Positions 18,240 through 28,045 of a stretch of 64,000 nucleotides of DNA are shown piece by piece (the stretch's first letter is position 1; every line of letters starts with the position of its first letter). The stretch comes from Tepidicaulis marinus (GTDB lineage: Bacteria; Pseudomonadota; Alphaproteobacteria; Parvibaculales; Parvibaculaceae). The translations under genes and the position numbers were made by a program. The notes beneath the pieces are model-generated. The model saw only the letters and a list, made by a program, of their open reading frames with translations, ran no database searches and was not told the origin of the DNA. The stretch lies in contig NZ_BBIO01000005.1 of NCBI RefSeq assembly GCF_000739695.1, forward strand, positions 143,897 through 207,896, written 5' to 3'.

Positions 18240-19034
18240 CTAAACCGCAACCGGGGCGGCGATATGCGGGTGGGGGTCGTAGCCCACCAGTTCGAAATCA
18301 TCATAGGTGAAGTCGAAAATACTCTTCACATCGGGATTGATCTTCATTTGCGGCAAGGGGCGCGGGTTGCGCTGAAGTTGCTTGTCCGCTTGTTCCAGAT
18401 GATTGAGATAAAGATGCGCGTCGCCGAATGTGTGGATGAACTCGCCGGGCTGAAGCCCCGTCACCTGCGCGATCATCATGGTGAGCAGCGCGTAAGACGC
18501 GATGTTGAAAGGCACGCCGAGGAAAATATCCGCCGAGCGCTGATAGAGCTGGCAGGAAAGTTTGCCGTCCGCCACATAGAACTGGAAGAGGCAGTGGCAG
18601 GGCGGCAGCGCCATGTGATCGACATCGGCCACGTTCCAGGCCGAAACGATGAGCCGGCGCGAATCCGGATTTTTTTCGATCTGCTGAATGAGGTTCTTGA
18701 TCTGGTCGATCTTCGTGCCGCCCGGCGCGGGCCAGCTGCGCCATTGATGGCCGTAAACAGGGCCGAGATCGCCGTTCTCATCCGCCCATTCATCCCAGAT
18801 GCGCACGCCGTTCGCTTTCAGATAGGCGATGTTCGTGTCGCCCGCCAGAAACCAGAGCAGCTCATGGATGATGGATTTCAGATGCAGCTTCTTCGTCGTC
18901 ACCAGCGGAAAGCCCTCCGAAAGATCGAAGCGCATCTGGTGGCCGAAGACGGAGCGCGTGCCGGTGCCGGTCCTATCGGACTTTTCCACCCCTTTGTCGC
19001 GCACCAGCCGCATCAGATCGAGATATTGCTGCAT
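18240..19034 (-). CDS. thyA: Thymidylate synthase (ThyA type)
   Basis: Methylates dUMP to dTMP using methylene-tetrahydrofolate. The chosen ATG at 19034 (MQQYLDLM) follows AGGAAGG and gives 264 residues, the length of the Escherichia coli enzyme; the open frame upstream is antisense to the dipeptidase gene. Seen are the phosphate-binding [14 protein letters not shown], the nucleophile Cys146 in LPPCHC, and [18 protein letters not shown]. It heads the thyA-folA-DUF1499 series and diverges from the dipeptidase gene. Confidence 0.97.
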   Translation of the reverse strand: MQQYLDLMRLVRDKGVEKSDRTGTGTRSVFGHQMRFDLSEGFPLVTTKKLHLKSIIHELLWFLAGDTNIAYLKANGVRIWDEWADENGDLGPVYGHQWRSWPAPGGTKIDQIKNLIQQIEKNPDSRRLIVSAWNVADVDHMALPPCHCLFQFYVADGKLSCQLYQRSADIFLGVPFNIASYALLTMMIAQVTGLQPGEFIHTFGDAHLYLNHLEQADKQLQRNPRPLPQMKINPDVKSIFDFTYDDFELVGYDPHPHIAAPVAV

Positions 19035-19164
19035 CGGGCCCTTCCTGATTCTTTCGCCCGCCAGTCTAGCGCCCCTGCCCCGCTTGAGCCAGAATGGCGG
19101 CCAGCAGAGGGGCGCAAGAAATGCCCCGCCCGGCAAAAAGCTGGGGAAAAATGGGGAGCAGAAA

Positions 19165-20331
19165 GTGAAAAAAGCAGTTTTGATCGGGCTCGGCCTTGTG
19201 GTGGCGGCCGCCGTCGCCGCCCTTGCCATCGTGCCGGGCTATCTGGAAAGCACCACGAATGTGGTCGAGGAGCACGCCCCTTACGAGATCGGGGAGGCCT
19301 CCTCCGCGCTGCATGAAAGCCTTGTCATCGCCGATCTGCACTCCGACACGCTGCTCTGGGCCCGCGATCCCTTGTCGAGGGCCGATCGCGGCCATGTGGA
19401 TGTGCCCCGCCTCGTGGACGGCAATGTGGCGCTGCAGGTCTTCTCCGTCGTCACCAAAGTGCCCCAGGGCCTGAACTATGACGAGAACACCGCCGATAGC
19501 GACCAGATCACCCTGCTTGCCATGGTGCAGCACTGGCCGGCCCGCACTTGGCGCAGTCTCTTGGAGCGCGCGCTTTATCAGGCCGAAAAACTGCAAGCCG
19601 CCGAAGCCGAAGCGCCCGAAGCCCTGAAAGTCGTGCGCACGAAAGCGGATTTGGAAGCGGTGTTGAGCGCGCGCGCCGAAGGCAAGGAGATTGTCGCCGG
19701 GCTGCTGGCGACCGAGGGCCTTCATCCGCTGGAAGGCGACGCCGCCAACGTAAAAGTGCTTTACGACGCCGGCTACCGGATGATGGGCTTGCATCATTTC
19801 TTCGACAATAAACTGGGCGGCTCGCTGCACGGGCTTTCGGGCGCGGGACTGACCGATTTCGGCAAGGAGGTCGTGCGCGAGCTGGAAGCGCAAGGCGTCA
19901 TGATCGATGTCGCCCATTCCTCGCCCGCCGTGGTGGAGGATGTGCTGGCGATGACGGATAGCCCGATCTTCGTGTCCCATACCGGCGTCAAAGGCGCCTG
20001 CAACACCGCGCGCAACCTCGAAGACGATTTGATGAAGCGCATCGCCGAACGCGGCGGCGTCATCGGCATCGGCTATTGGGACGGCGCGGTCTGCAAGATC
20101 GATCCGGCGAATGTCGTCAAATCCCTGCGCTATGCCGCCGACCTTCTGGGCGCCGATCATGTCGGCCTCGGCTCAGACTATGATGGCGGCACGACGGTTC
20201 TTTTCGACACATCGGAACTTGCCGTCCTGACGGAGGAAATGCGCAAGGCCGGTTTCACGGATGAAGAAATCCGCAAGATCATGGGCGGCAATGTCATCCG
20301 CGTCTTCAAGGAGCAATTGCCCGCGGGCTAG
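19165..20331 (+). CDS. Membrane dipeptidase (peptidase M19, renal dipeptidase family)
   Basis: Zinc dipeptidase of family M19, 388 residues, starting at GTG (19165) with GGGGAG upstream. An N-terminal hydrophobic helix (about residues 4-22) should anchor or export it. Metal-site motifs in order are DLHSDTLLW (His and Asp), the bridging Glu in [22 protein letters not shown], and GSDYDGG. Substrates of the family include D/L-dipeptides and beta-lactams; the actual one here is not known. It diverges from thyA and converges on the DUF1287 gene with only nine bases between. Confidence 0.9.
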   Translation: MKKAVLIGLGLVVAAAVAALAIVPGYLESTTNVVEEHAPYEIGEASSALHESLVIADLHSDTLLWARDPLSRADRGHVDVPRLVDGNVALQVFSVVTKVPQGLNYDENTADSDQITLLAMVQHWPARTWRSLLERALYQAEKLQAAEAEAPEALKVVRTKADLEAVLSARAEGKEIVAGLLATEGLHPLEGDAANVKVLYDAGYRMMGLHHFFDNKLGGSLHGLSGAGLTDFGKEVVRELEAQGVMIDVAHSSPAVVEDVLAMTDSPIFVSHTGVKGACNTARNLEDDLMKRIAERGGVIGIGYWDGAVCKIDPANVVKSLRYAADLLGADHVGLGSDYDGGTTVLFDTSELAVLTEEMRKAGFTDEEIRKIMGGNVIRVFKEQLPAG

Positions 20332-20340
20332 GCCTGCCCC

Positions 20341-21015
20341 TCAAGCTGCAAGCGTGCGGAAACGGAAATGGCCCGTCTCGGGGAAAAGCCCGAGCCAGTC
20401 GCCATATTCCGTGCCGCGCCCCATATTGTGAATGACGCGCCGGCGCCCGGTAAGCGGTGAGGTTTTCGCGCTCACCACCACGATATGCGGGCGGCCGAAA
20501 ACGTTTTGCGTCACAAGATCGCCGGGCCTGTAACTCCCGTCTTTCACCTCCGCTCCTTGGCGGGCGAAAAACGCGGCAAGGTTCGGCACGCGCCGGTGGT
20601 CGATATTGGGGTCGGGTTTTTTAAGCCCCCAGTGAGGCGGATAGTCGGCAAATGCGGCGCGCATATCTTCATGCACCAGCTCCTGCAAATCGAGGCCGAG
20701 CCCGGCCCTGTAAGCGCGGATCACCACGTCTGTGCACACGCCCCGCTCCAGCGGCACATCGCCGCCCGGATAATCGAGCCTCACATAGGAAGGATCGTAG
20801 CGCCGGGTGAGGCCGATCTGCGCCTCCGCCGCGATGATGAGCTGGCGCGCTGGCTCAGGCAGGTCCTCACCCAAGACCGTGTCGAGGGCCGCGCCACGCG
20901 CCTCCCCCGCCTCGGACGAGCCGGCGCAGCCGGGCATGGAAAAAAGCGCGCCGCCCGTCAAAGCGCCGCTGAAAAGAGTGCCGAAGCCGCTAAGAACCTT
21001 CCTGCGCGTTATCAT
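20341..21015 (-). CDS. DUF1287 family exported protein
   Basis: A 224-residue protein starting at ATG 21015 (MITRRKVL), with AAGGGCGGTG upstream. The N-terminus has a twin-arginine-like motif (TRRKVLSG) and a hydrophobic stretch ending at SMPGCAG, so it may be exported by Tat and possibly lipidated, though the lipobox is imperfect. The mature part carries DUF1287 motifs: GVCTDVVIRAYR with a conserved Cys near residue 105, HRRVPNLAAFF, GDLVTQNVFGRPHIVVV, and HNMGRGTEYGDWL. The fold suggests an NlpC/P60-related hydrolase, but the substrate is unknown. Confidence 0.85.
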   Translation of the reverse strand: MITRRKVLSGFGTLFSGALTGGALFSMPGCAGSSEAGEARGAALDTVLGEDLPEPARQLIIAAEAQIGLTRRYDPSYVRLDYPGGDVPLERGVCTDVVIRAYRAGLGLDLQELVHEDMRAAFADYPPHWGLKKPDPNIDHRRVPNLAAFFARQGAEVKDGSYRPGDLVTQNVFGRPHIVVVSAKTSPLTGRRRVIHNMGRGTEYGDWLGLFPETGHFRFRTLAA

Positions 21016-21170
21016 CGCACCGCCCTTTATTCTTAAAGTCAGTGCCCCGCGCCCGAGCGCATTCAAACGGCGGGAAATGGCGGCAATGGGGAGCAAAAAG
21101 GGCAAGAATGTGCCGGGCGCAGGCTTGTTGCAGAAAGCACAAGACTTCTCTCAGTCAGGCGCCCTTCACC

Positions 21171-21199
21171 CTTTATTTGCCGCTCATGATGCTTATATT
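21171..21199 (+). promoter_or_regulatory. Probable ssrA promoter
   Basis: A TATATT box (21194-21199) matches five of six consensus positions and would start transcription near 21206, just where the acceptor piece of the tmRNA should begin. The -35 region is poor (CTTTAT or TTTATT at a 16-17 base spacing). Confidence 0.45.
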
Positions 21200-21204
21200 A
21201 CGTC

Positions 21205-21530
21205 TGTCGGCATTGCCGACTATGGCGATAAACGGACTACGTAATAAGCCTATCGGACCCGGGGGCAGTACCCGGCGCCTCCACCAATATCCCCGCGCTT
21301 GAAACAGTTTTGCGGGCTTCAGGGGGGCGAAACAGGATCGACGAGGGTGTAAAGGTAGTTTTTTCGCTCGGCATGGTAGCCACCGTTATCGGGCCAAACT
21401 TGATAGTTGCCAACGACAACTATGCTGAAGCACGTCTCGCTGCCTAAGCAGTGCGACAGCTTCGAATTAAGCCCTAGCCGTTAGCACGGTTAGGCGGGGT
21501 TCGAGGGCACCTGGCAACAGAAGCCCTCAC
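21205..21530 (+). ncRNA. ssrA: Transfer-messenger RNA, circularly permuted (two-piece) form
   Basis: Rescues stalled ribosomes and adds a degradation tag. The acceptor piece comes first and ends with the encoded CCTCCACCA (3' end 21286). The coding piece begins at 21323 with GGGGGCGAAACAGG. CGCCTCC (21276-21282) pairs with GGGGGCG (21323-21329) to form the acceptor stem; the third pair is G-U, the alanyl-tRNA synthetase signal. Between them is a spacer of about 36 bases to be removed. The tag frame at 21409-21447 reads ANDNYAEARLAA-stop. The outer ends are estimated. The tag and permutation are typical of alphaproteobacteria. sspB follows directly. Confidence 0.93.
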
Positions 21531-21745
21531 TTATCCTCTGCTCTTACCGCAGCGCCTCAGCAGGACAAATGGCTGGAGGGTGTCCGGTCTGCCCATTTCG
21601 GCGGCACCTGATGTGGCGCGGCAGCAACGCCGCTTTGACACCGCCGCCCGGATGCACTAGCTCACTTGCCAGCCCGCCGGGCGCAAGGCAGGCTTGCAAA
21701 GCGGCAAATTTGGCAGATTCGGCAAAAGGTTGAGGTTGAACACCC

Positions 21746-22252
21746 ATGGCTGACACTCCCTCCCAAGATCTCATGCGCTACGATTTGATGGCGCAGGAAG
21801 CGCTGAAAGGCGTGGTGCGCAAGTCGCTGGAGATTGCGGGCAAGGAAGGGCTGCCGGGCGAGCACCATTTCTACATCTCTTTCCGCACCAATGCGTCGGG
21901 CGTGCAAATTTCCGACCGGCTGAAAGAGCAATATCCCGAAGAAATCACCATCGTGCTCCAACATCAGTTCTGGGACCTCGAGGTTTCCGAAAAAGGCTTC
22001 TCCGTGCACCTCTCCTTCAACAAGGTGCCGGAACGGCTGGTCGTGCCTTTCTCCGCGCTTCTGGGCTTTTTCGACCCTTCCGTCCAATTCGGCCTGCAAT
22101 TTGCCCAAAACGAAGAGGCAGTAGCGGCCGCGCCCGGCGAAGAGACGGTGCCCGCCGATGAGCCGCCCGCCGGGGAAGAAGGCGAGCCGGCCAAAAGCGG
22201 CGAAGCAGGCGGCGACGTGGTCAGTCTCGACGCTTTCCGCAAGAACAAATAA
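21746..22252 (+). CDS. sspB: SspB (alpha type), adaptor for the ClpXP protease
   Basis: Binds ssrA-tagged proteins and hands them to ClpXP. The 168-residue product has a substrate-binding core (about residues 8-125: [27 protein letters not shown], and [21 protein letters not shown]). A long acidic, Pro/Ala/Glu-rich linker follows, and a short conserved tail [11 protein letters not shown] matches the ClpX-docking motif of the family. The start follows a weak site. Lying about 215 bases downstream of ssrA, it sits beside the RNA that makes its substrate tag. Confidence 0.92.
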   Translation: MADTPSQDLMRYDLMAQEALKGVVRKSLEIAGKEGLPGEHHFYISFRTNASGVQISDRLKEQYPEEITIVLQHQFWDLEVSEKGFSVHLSFNKVPERLVVPFSALLGFFDPSVQFGLQFAQNEEAVAAAPGEETVPADEPPAGEEGEPAKSGEAGGDVVSLDAFRKNK

Positions 22253-22403
22253 TGCGCCCTCCTGTCCCGCCGCGCCCTTGCCGGCAGGGCACCGCGCGGC
22301 CTTCGCTTGGCGCTCCCGCTCCTGCGTGCTAAATCAGCCCCCAAAATCGCCCTTCCGCCTGGTGCGGGCGGGCCATGACGCTGTTTTTCAGGGAGACCGA
22401 CGC

Positions 22404-23795
22404 ATGAGCAAGACCCGCACCGAGACCGATTCCTTCGGCCCGCTGGAAGTACCCGCCGACAAATATTGGGGCGCGCAGACCCAGCGCTCCCTCGGCAATT
22501 TCAAGATCGGCGGCGAAACCATGCCGAAGCCGCTCGTGCGGGCGCTGGGCATCATCAAGCGCTCGGCCGCGCTCGCCAATATCGCGCTCGACAATATCGA
22601 TCCGAAAATCGGCCAGACCATCGCCGAGGCCGCGCTGGAAGTGGCCGAGGGTAAGCTCGACGATCATTTCCCCCTCGTCGTCTGGCAGACGGGTTCGGGC
22701 ACCCAGTCCAACATGAACGCCAACGAAGTCGTCTCCAACCGGGCGATCGAAATGCTGGGCGGCACGATGGGCTCAAAAGACCCGGTTCATCCGAACGATC
22801 ATTGCAACCGCTCGCAATCCTCGAACGATACCTTCCCCACCGCCATGCATATCGCAGCGGCCGAGGAAATCACGCACCGTCTGGTGCCTGCGCTGCAGCA
22901 GCTGCGCAATTCGCTGAACGACAAAGCTGAAGCCTTTAAAGACATCATCAAGATCGGCCGCACCCACACGCAAGATGCCACGCCGCTGACGCTCGGCCAG
23001 GAATTTTCCGGCTATGTGGCGCAGGTCGAAAACGGCATCCGCCGCGTGGAAACCGTTCTGCCCGCGCTTCTGGAACTCGCCCAAGGCGGCACGGCGGTCG
23101 GCACCGGCATCAATGCCAAAATCGGTTTTGCGGAAAAATTCGCCGAGGAAGTGGCGAACTTCACGAAACTGCCTTTCATCACCGCGCCCAATAAGTTCGA
23201 GGCGCTGGCAACGCACGATGCCTGTGTGGAAGCACATGGCGCGCTCAACACCGTTGCCGTTTCGCTCTTCAAGATCGCCAACGATATCCGGTTCCTCGGC
23301 TCCGGCCCGCGCTCGGGCCTTGGCGAATTGCAGCTGCCTGAAAACGAGCCGGGCTCCTCCATCATGCCGGGCAAAGTGAACCCGACCCAGTGCGAAGCGC
23401 TCACCATGGTCTGCGCGCAAGTGATGGGCAACCAGACGACGGTAACGTTCTCCGGCAGCCAGGGCCATTTCGAGCTTAATGTCTTCAAGCCCGTCATCGC
23501 CTATAACATCCTGCAATCGATCCGCCTTCTGGCCGATGCGAGCGTCAGCTTCGCGGAGAACTGCGTGGACGGGATCGAGGCGAACCGCGAGCGCATTGCC
23601 GATCTCATGGAACGCTCTTTGATGCTGGTCACCGCGCTCGCACCGAAAATCGGTTATGACAACGCCACGAAAATCGCCAAAACCGCGCATAAGAACGGCA
23701 CGACGCTGCGCGAGGAAGCGGTGAAAGGCGGCTATGTCACGGAAGAAGAGTTTGACCAGACGGTGCGCCCGCAGGATATGATCGCTCCTCAGTAA
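22404..23795 (+). CDS. fumC: Class II fumarate hydratase
   Basis: Fe-independent fumarase of the citric acid cycle that interconverts fumarate and malate. The ATG at 22404 follows CAGGGAG and gives 463 residues. Active-site segments in order are [14 protein letters not shown] (97-110), the SSND site near 139-142, the catalytic His188 in [10 protein letters not shown], and the flexible signature [11 protein letters not shown] (317-327). Upstream in-frame codons to 22158 overlap sspB and are not needed. The RHH gene follows 38 bases later. Confidence 0.97.
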   Translation: MSKTRTETDSFGPLEVPADKYWGAQTQRSLGNFKIGGETMPKPLVRALGIIKRSAALANIALDNIDPKIGQTIAEAALEVAEGKLDDHFPLVVWQTGSGTQSNMNANEVVSNRAIEMLGGTMGSKDPVHPNDHCNRSQSSNDTFPTAMHIAAAEEITHRLVPALQQLRNSLNDKAEAFKDIIKIGRTHTQDATPLTLGQEFSGYVAQVENGIRRVETVLPALLELAQGGTAVGTGINAKIGFAEKFAEEVANFTKLPFITAPNKFEALATHDACVEAHGALNTVAVSLFKIANDIRFLGSGPRSGLGELQLPENEPGSSIMPGKVNPTQCEALTMVCAQVMGNQTTVTFSGSQGHFELNVFKPVIAYNILQSIRLLADASVSFAENCVDGIEANRERIADLMERSLMLVTALAPKIGYDNATKIAKTAHKNGTTLREEAVKGGYVTEEEFDQTVRPQDMIAPQ

Positions 23796-23833
23796 ATTCG
23801 GGGCCCTCAATATCGGGGCAAAGGGGAGCAGGC

Positions 23834-24097
23834 TTGGGCAAAATCGTCAAACGCTCGGTCAGCATTGCAGGCCACCGCACCAGCATTTCCCTTGAGCGGC
23901 CCTTTTGGGAAGGCCTGAAGGAACTGGCCTGCTCCCGCAAGGTTTCGGTCAACGAACTGATCCGCCAGATAGACGCGGGGCGCGAGGAAGAGGAAAACCT
24001 CTCAAGCGCGCTCCGCGTTTTCGTTTTCAAGGAAATGGTTCCGGCAAGAGCCTGCGCGGCAACAAAAGATGCGCCCGAAGACGGCGAACCTAGCTGA
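23834..24097 (+). CDS. Ribbon-helix-helix (RHH_4) domain protein
   Basis: An 87-residue protein from a TTG start with GGGGAG upstream. The N-terminal 50 residues follow the RHH_4 pattern RSVSIAGHRTSISLERPFWEGLKELA...VNELIRQID, a fold used by small dimeric DNA-binding proteins. The rest is a charged tail with no known motif. It follows fumC closely, as in several alphaproteobacteria, and its 3' end nearly touches the convergent AsmA gene. A regulatory target is not evident. Confidence 0.85.
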   Translation: MGKIVKRSVSIAGHRTSISLERPFWEGLKELACSRKVSVNELIRQIDAGREEEENLSSALRVFVFKEMVPARACAATKDAPEDGEPS

Positions 24098-24102
24098 AAT
24101 CT

Positions 24103-27100
24103 TCAAGACGCTTTGTCGGGCCGGGCCTGCGGGCGCGGCGCTTCGGGCACTTCGGAGGCCCCTTCGACGGCAGGCGCATTGTCATTTGCTGCGTCTGGGC
24201 CATTTGACGCTTCGGGGGCCGCGTCCGGCTTTTTCTCCGGCGTCTCGATCAACTCTTTCAAATCTTCCGGCAATTCTTTGACACCGGCTTCCTCGATCTG
24301 TTTTTCGAGCAAGTGCCGCGCCATGAAGGCCTCCACCGCCACGGTGTCAAAGCGGCTTTGCAGCGCGCGCAAAGGCCCTGCGGAAACGAAGCTAAGTGCG
24401 GGCACGCCCTCAGGCGCGGGCAAAGGCAATGTCAGCTCGGTGTCGCCATGCAGGCGCGGCAGATCGATATAGGATTTGCCGGTGGCGCCGGGGCTGAGCG
24501 GTATGTCGAATTCGGCATCGACCGTTTGCACCAGCCCTTGCTCGATATTGAGCGGGGCGGCAATGCGCGTCACCGCCGTTTGCCCATCGTCGAGCGTGCG
24601 CTCTTTCAAGGCCGCGAAATTCTCAATGTCTTTCAGCTCCGCAAGACCCATCGAAAACGCATCGAGGTCGAAGCCGTTGAAAACACCGTTCTCGAAAAGA
24701 AGCTGGCCGCTGCCGCCAAGCGAAGAGATGAGCGCCAGCCAGGAGCGTCCCTTGCCTTCCATCTGAAGGCTGAGACCAAGCTCGCCGCGCCCGGCGCTTT
24801 CGCCTAAGGCAAGGCCTGTGGCCTGCGCTGCGTCCGCCGATTCCAATGAGAGCGTCATGCCGATGCCGGGCTCGCTCTCACCCCCTTCAAAGCGCATACC
24901 CATGGTAAGCCGGCTATCGGCGAACGTGCCGGTGAAGGGCGTGAGCGACAGTACGCCGCTATCAACCGCGACCCGGCTTTCCGCCTCCCCGATGCGCAGG
25001 CCCGCAAGCTCCAGGAGGTCTGCTTTCACATTGAGCTCGGCGGTGAAATCGCTCAGCGCCGACCAATTAAGCGGCGTTGTCGGCCAGACATCGCCCGGCG
25101 CCACGCCCTCGGAGAAAACCGGATCGAGCGAGAGGCGCGAGAGTTCGATATCGCCGGAAAGATGGCCCGGCGTTTCGCCCGCCGCCATTTTCCAGCCAAG
25201 CGTGCCGGAAGTGCGGAACGTGCCCGCCACCGCTTCGAGCCCGCCTACTTGCAGCATCCCCTCTTCAAGCGCCACATCGCCGCCCGCAACGACGCCGCCC
25301 CCTGCCCCATTGCGGGTGAGCAGCCGCATCAGCCCCGCAGCTTTGCCCTCATTCCAGCCGAAGCCCTGCACCAGGGCTTCAAGGCGCGGGGCGGAAATGT
25401 CGATCCGGCCGGCGAATTTTTCCGGCGGCCAGACGGGGGCACCCTCCAGCTTGCCTTTCGAGGAAACATGAAAACCGTTGGCCGTCAGCCGCGCGCCCAC
25501 ATCGTAAGGGCCGCCCTCTTCACCCGCCCCTTGCAGGCGCAGCTCGCCGCTTTCGCCCACCTCACCGCCGGGCGCAAAGCCAAGCTCGCGCAAGAGCGCC
25601 GCGCTGCTTTCATTGTTGATGGAAAGAACGCCGTCATAAAATGCCTTGCCCGCTTTTTCGCGGCGGCGTTTGATCAGCGCCTTGAGAGAACTTTCCGCGG
25701 CGCGGCCTTCCAGGTCGATACTGGCAAAATGGCCCGCGCCCTCATCTCCTGCTTCGGCTTGCGCTTCGAAATAAACCGAAAGCGGCGTAAAACCGGCCTG
25801 CTGCCACTCATCGCCAATGAGCCCGAAAAAAGACGTGCCCGGCTGCGGCGCATCGATGCGCCCTTGCAGCGCACCGACCGGCTCACCGCTCATGCCCGCA
25901 AGCCGGCCCGAAAGCGAAAGCGAAGCCCCGTCCGGACCTGACAAGCGCAGATGATCGATGGCAAGCGCCCCTTCGCGCAAAGCCGCCTCGGCATCGAACT
26001 GCGCTATCTGCCAATTTTCGAAAGACACATTGCGGCCCGTCGTCACCAGGCTGACATCCCGGCCTTTTGCAAGTGTGCGCGGGTCCTCGGGTAAAAAGGA
26101 AAGCAGCGGCGCAAACGGCGTGAGGTCCACATCCGCGCCATGCGCCTCGATGCTGACCGCCTGCCGCTCGACACGGGCAAGGGAAAGCCCGCCGCGCAAA
26201 TTCTCCACCCCTGCGGCACCAAGCGCAGCCTCGATATTGTAAAACTGCCAAAGCGTATCGGAGAGCGCCAGAGTGCCCTCAAGCTTGAGCGGCACCGCCC
26301 CGCCATTGACCTGTCCCGTGCCCCCATCCGCCAGCCAGGCGGCGAAGAGCTGCGTATTGGGCGCGCTCAGATCGAACGTGCCGTCATACCGCCGCTTGCC
26401 GTTGGCATTGATGCGGCGCTTGCCGCGCACCGAAAAACGGGCGCCGTGAGGCAAGGTGAGCGCCGCTTCCTCAAGCCGCCAGCCTTCCTCATCCCGCAGC
26501 ACCCGGGCGGAAAAGTCCTTTGCCGAGCGGTCTTGAAACAGAACCCCTTCGGCTTTCAGCTGCGTCTCGAAATTCATATCGTCAGGCACATAAGAAAGCA
26601 GCGCGGCGACGGCATCCCCGGTTTCGGGACCGGCGATATAAGGATCGAGCGCAAGCGAGGTTGCGGAAAGATCGAGCGAGGCGCGCGGCACGTTCGTCAA
26701 CGACAGTGCCGCCTCCCCTTTCAACGTGCCGCCGGGAATATCGACGACGAGCGTGCGCAGCCGCGCCTCATTCTCGCCGGCAACCAGCCCGGCATTGAGA
26801 TTGACGAGCGGCGCTCCTTCCTCCCGGATGCCTGCCTGCGCCTGAAACGCGCCGTCGAGCCGGCCCGCCCGCGAAAACTCCGTGGCGATGCCGGAAAAGC
26901 TGAGACGGGACCGGGTTTGCGGATAGGAAAGCGCAACGGAAACCGGAAAGGCCTTGGTGCCCGCGAATTCGCCCACCGCAAGTTCCACCGTTCCTTGCCC
27001 GCCCGACTGGACGAAGCCAAGATCGGCGCGCAAGGGGCCGAGAAGCGAAGCGGCGGAGAAGGTACCGGCAATCTGCGTAAAACTGGTTTTCCTCCCGGAG

Positions 27101-27591
27101 CGCAGATCTTGATAATGCACGGTGCCGCGCCCGAGCCGCGCGCTGGCAAGGCTGATCGATTGCGGGTCCACATAATCGTCCGCCCCCGGATCGGACACAT
27201 TGATGGGCGAGGTCCAGTCGAGCCGCCCATCCTCATCCACCGTGATATTGAAAACGAAATCGGACAGGCGCACATGCGTCACCTCGACATCGCCGCGCAG
27301 AAGCGGGGCAAGCGCGACCTCCCCTTCCACGGAGCCGATATCGGCCAGCGGCGCGGCGCCTTCAGGCGCGCCCGCTTCACGCAGGCTCAGTCCGCCAAGC
27401 TGAAAGCGCGGGGCGGGCAAAAGGACGAAATGAATGTCACCGGAAAGTTCCGCCTGCCAGCCCGTGGCATCGCTCAGGCGGTTTTCGATTTCGCCGCGAA
27501 ACGAATTCCAGTCGACGAAACTCGGGCCGATCAGCGCGGCAAAGAGAACGACAACGATAAAGGCAGCAATATAAGACAGTACGGAATTCAC
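24103..27591 (-). CDS. AsmA-family large envelope protein
   Basis: A 1162-residue protein with one N-terminal transmembrane helix (about residues 5-25), then FVDWNSFRGEIENRLSDATGW, the AsmA N-terminal signature. It continues through long beta-rich repeats in the periplasm, with a C-terminal AsmA block (LALGESAGRGELGLSLQMEGKG...FNGFDLDAFSMGLAEL). The end is a low-complexity Pro/Glu/Ala tail. AsmA-like proteins belong to the bridge-like lipid-transport group and affect outer-membrane lipid homeostasis. It lies on the opposite strand between the RHH and DUF4169 genes. Confidence 0.88.
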   Translation of the reverse strand: MNSVLSYIAAFIVVVLFAALIGPSFVDWNSFRGEIENRLSDATGWQAELSGDIHFVLLPAPRFQLGGLSLREAGAPEGAAPLADIGSVEGEVALAPLLRGDVEVTHVRLSDFVFNITVDEDGRLDWTSPINVSDPGADDYVDPQSISLASARLGRGTVHYQDLRSGRKTSFTQIAGTFSAASLLGPLRADLGFVQSGGQGTVELAVGEFAGTKAFPVSVALSYPQTRSRLSFSGIATEFSRAGRLDGAFQAQAGIREEGAPLVNLNAGLVAGENEARLRTLVVDIPGGTLKGEAALSLTNVPRASLDLSATSLALDPYIAGPETGDAVAALLSYVPDDMNFETQLKAEGVLFQDRSAKDFSARVLRDEEGWRLEEAALTLPHGARFSVRGKRRINANGKRRYDGTFDLSAPNTQLFAAWLADGGTGQVNGGAVPLKLEGTLALSDTLWQFYNIEAALGAAGVENLRGGLSLARVERQAVSIEAHGADVDLTPFAPLLSFLPEDPRTLAKGRDVSLVTTGRNVSFENWQIAQFDAEAALREGALAIDHLRLSGPDGASLSLSGRLAGMSGEPVGALQGRIDAPQPGTSFFGLIGDEWQQAGFTPLSVYFEAQAEAGDEGAGHFASIDLEGRAAESSLKALIKRRREKAGKAFYDGVLSINNESSAALLRELGFAPGGEVGESGELRLQGAGEEGGPYDVGARLTANGFHVSSKGKLEGAPVWPPEKFAGRIDISAPRLEALVQGFGWNEGKAAGLMRLLTRNGAGGGVVAGGDVALEEGMLQVGGLEAVAGTFRTSGTLGWKMAAGETPGHLSGDIELSRLSLDPVFSEGVAPGDVWPTTPLNWSALSDFTAELNVKADLLELAGLRIGEAESRVAVDSGVLSLTPFTGTFADSRLTMGMRFEGGESEPGIGMTLSLESADAAQATGLALGESAGRGELGLSLQMEGKGRSWLALISSLGGSGQLLFENGVFNGFDLDAFSMGLAELKDIENFAALKERTLDDGQTAVTRIAAPLNIEQGLVQTVDAEFDIPLSPGATGKSYIDLPRLHGDTELTLPLPAPEGVPALSFVSAGPLRALQSRFDTVAVEAFMARHLLEKQIEEAGVKELPEDLKELIETPEKKPDAAPEASNGPDAANDNAPAVEGASEVPEAPRPQARPDKAS

Positions 27592-27751
27592 GCGCCCTCC
27601 CCGACTGTCATCGCAAGACGACCCCTTCGGTCCGGTTCATGGGTTTGAAGGTGGCGGCCCCCACAACCTGCCACAAACATTGGATGCCCCTTGTATTTGG
27701 CAAAGCCCGGCTTGATGCTATGGCAGAAAACCGGTCTTCAGCGGGGAAATT

Positions 27752-28045
27752 ATGGGTTCTGACAAAGGAAATATAGTTAATTTCTCGGATTTCCGGCAAA
27801 AATCCAAAAAATCCGGCAAGAAAGAGACCCGCCAGGAAAAAGCCACCAAGGCCGCTGCGAACAGGGTCCGCACCGGGCGCACGGGCGCGGAAAAGAAAGC
27901 CGCCAAGGCGCTCAAAGAAAAAGAACGCCGCCTGCATGAAGGCCGCCGCCTCGCCCCGCATGACGGCCTGCAAGGAGAAACGGCGAAAGTGCCCGCAAAG
28001 AGCAAGAACCGTGAAGACGAATCGGGAGGTACCGAAGAGACATGA
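27752..28045 (+). CDS. DUF4169 family basic protein
   Basis: A 97-residue, strongly basic protein with the DUF4169 pattern: NIVNFSDFRQ at the start, then Lys/Ala-rich helix with NRVRTGRTGAEK and a final HEGRRL segment. It is probably a long charged helix; the function is unknown. Its stop overlaps the next start by four bases (ATGA), so it is translationally coupled to the CoA-transferase gene. In related genomes as I recall them, DUF4169 commonly sits with fumC and the RHH protein; here AsmA intervenes. Confidence 0.8.
   Translation: MGSDKGNIVNFSDFRQKSKKSGKKETRQEKATKAAANRVRTGRTGAEKKAAKALKEKERRLHEGRRLAPHDGLQGETAKVPAKSKNREDESGGTEET

Noticed and set aside
17127..19316. A 729-codon plus-strand frame across DUF1499, folA and thyA
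   Set aside because: It is antisense to four recognised genes and has no protein-like motifs.
21241..21286. A tRNA-like 3' end (T-arm plus CCACCA)
   Set aside because: It is the acceptor piece of the permuted tmRNA, since its stem partner is at 21323-21329 and no anticodon arm is present.
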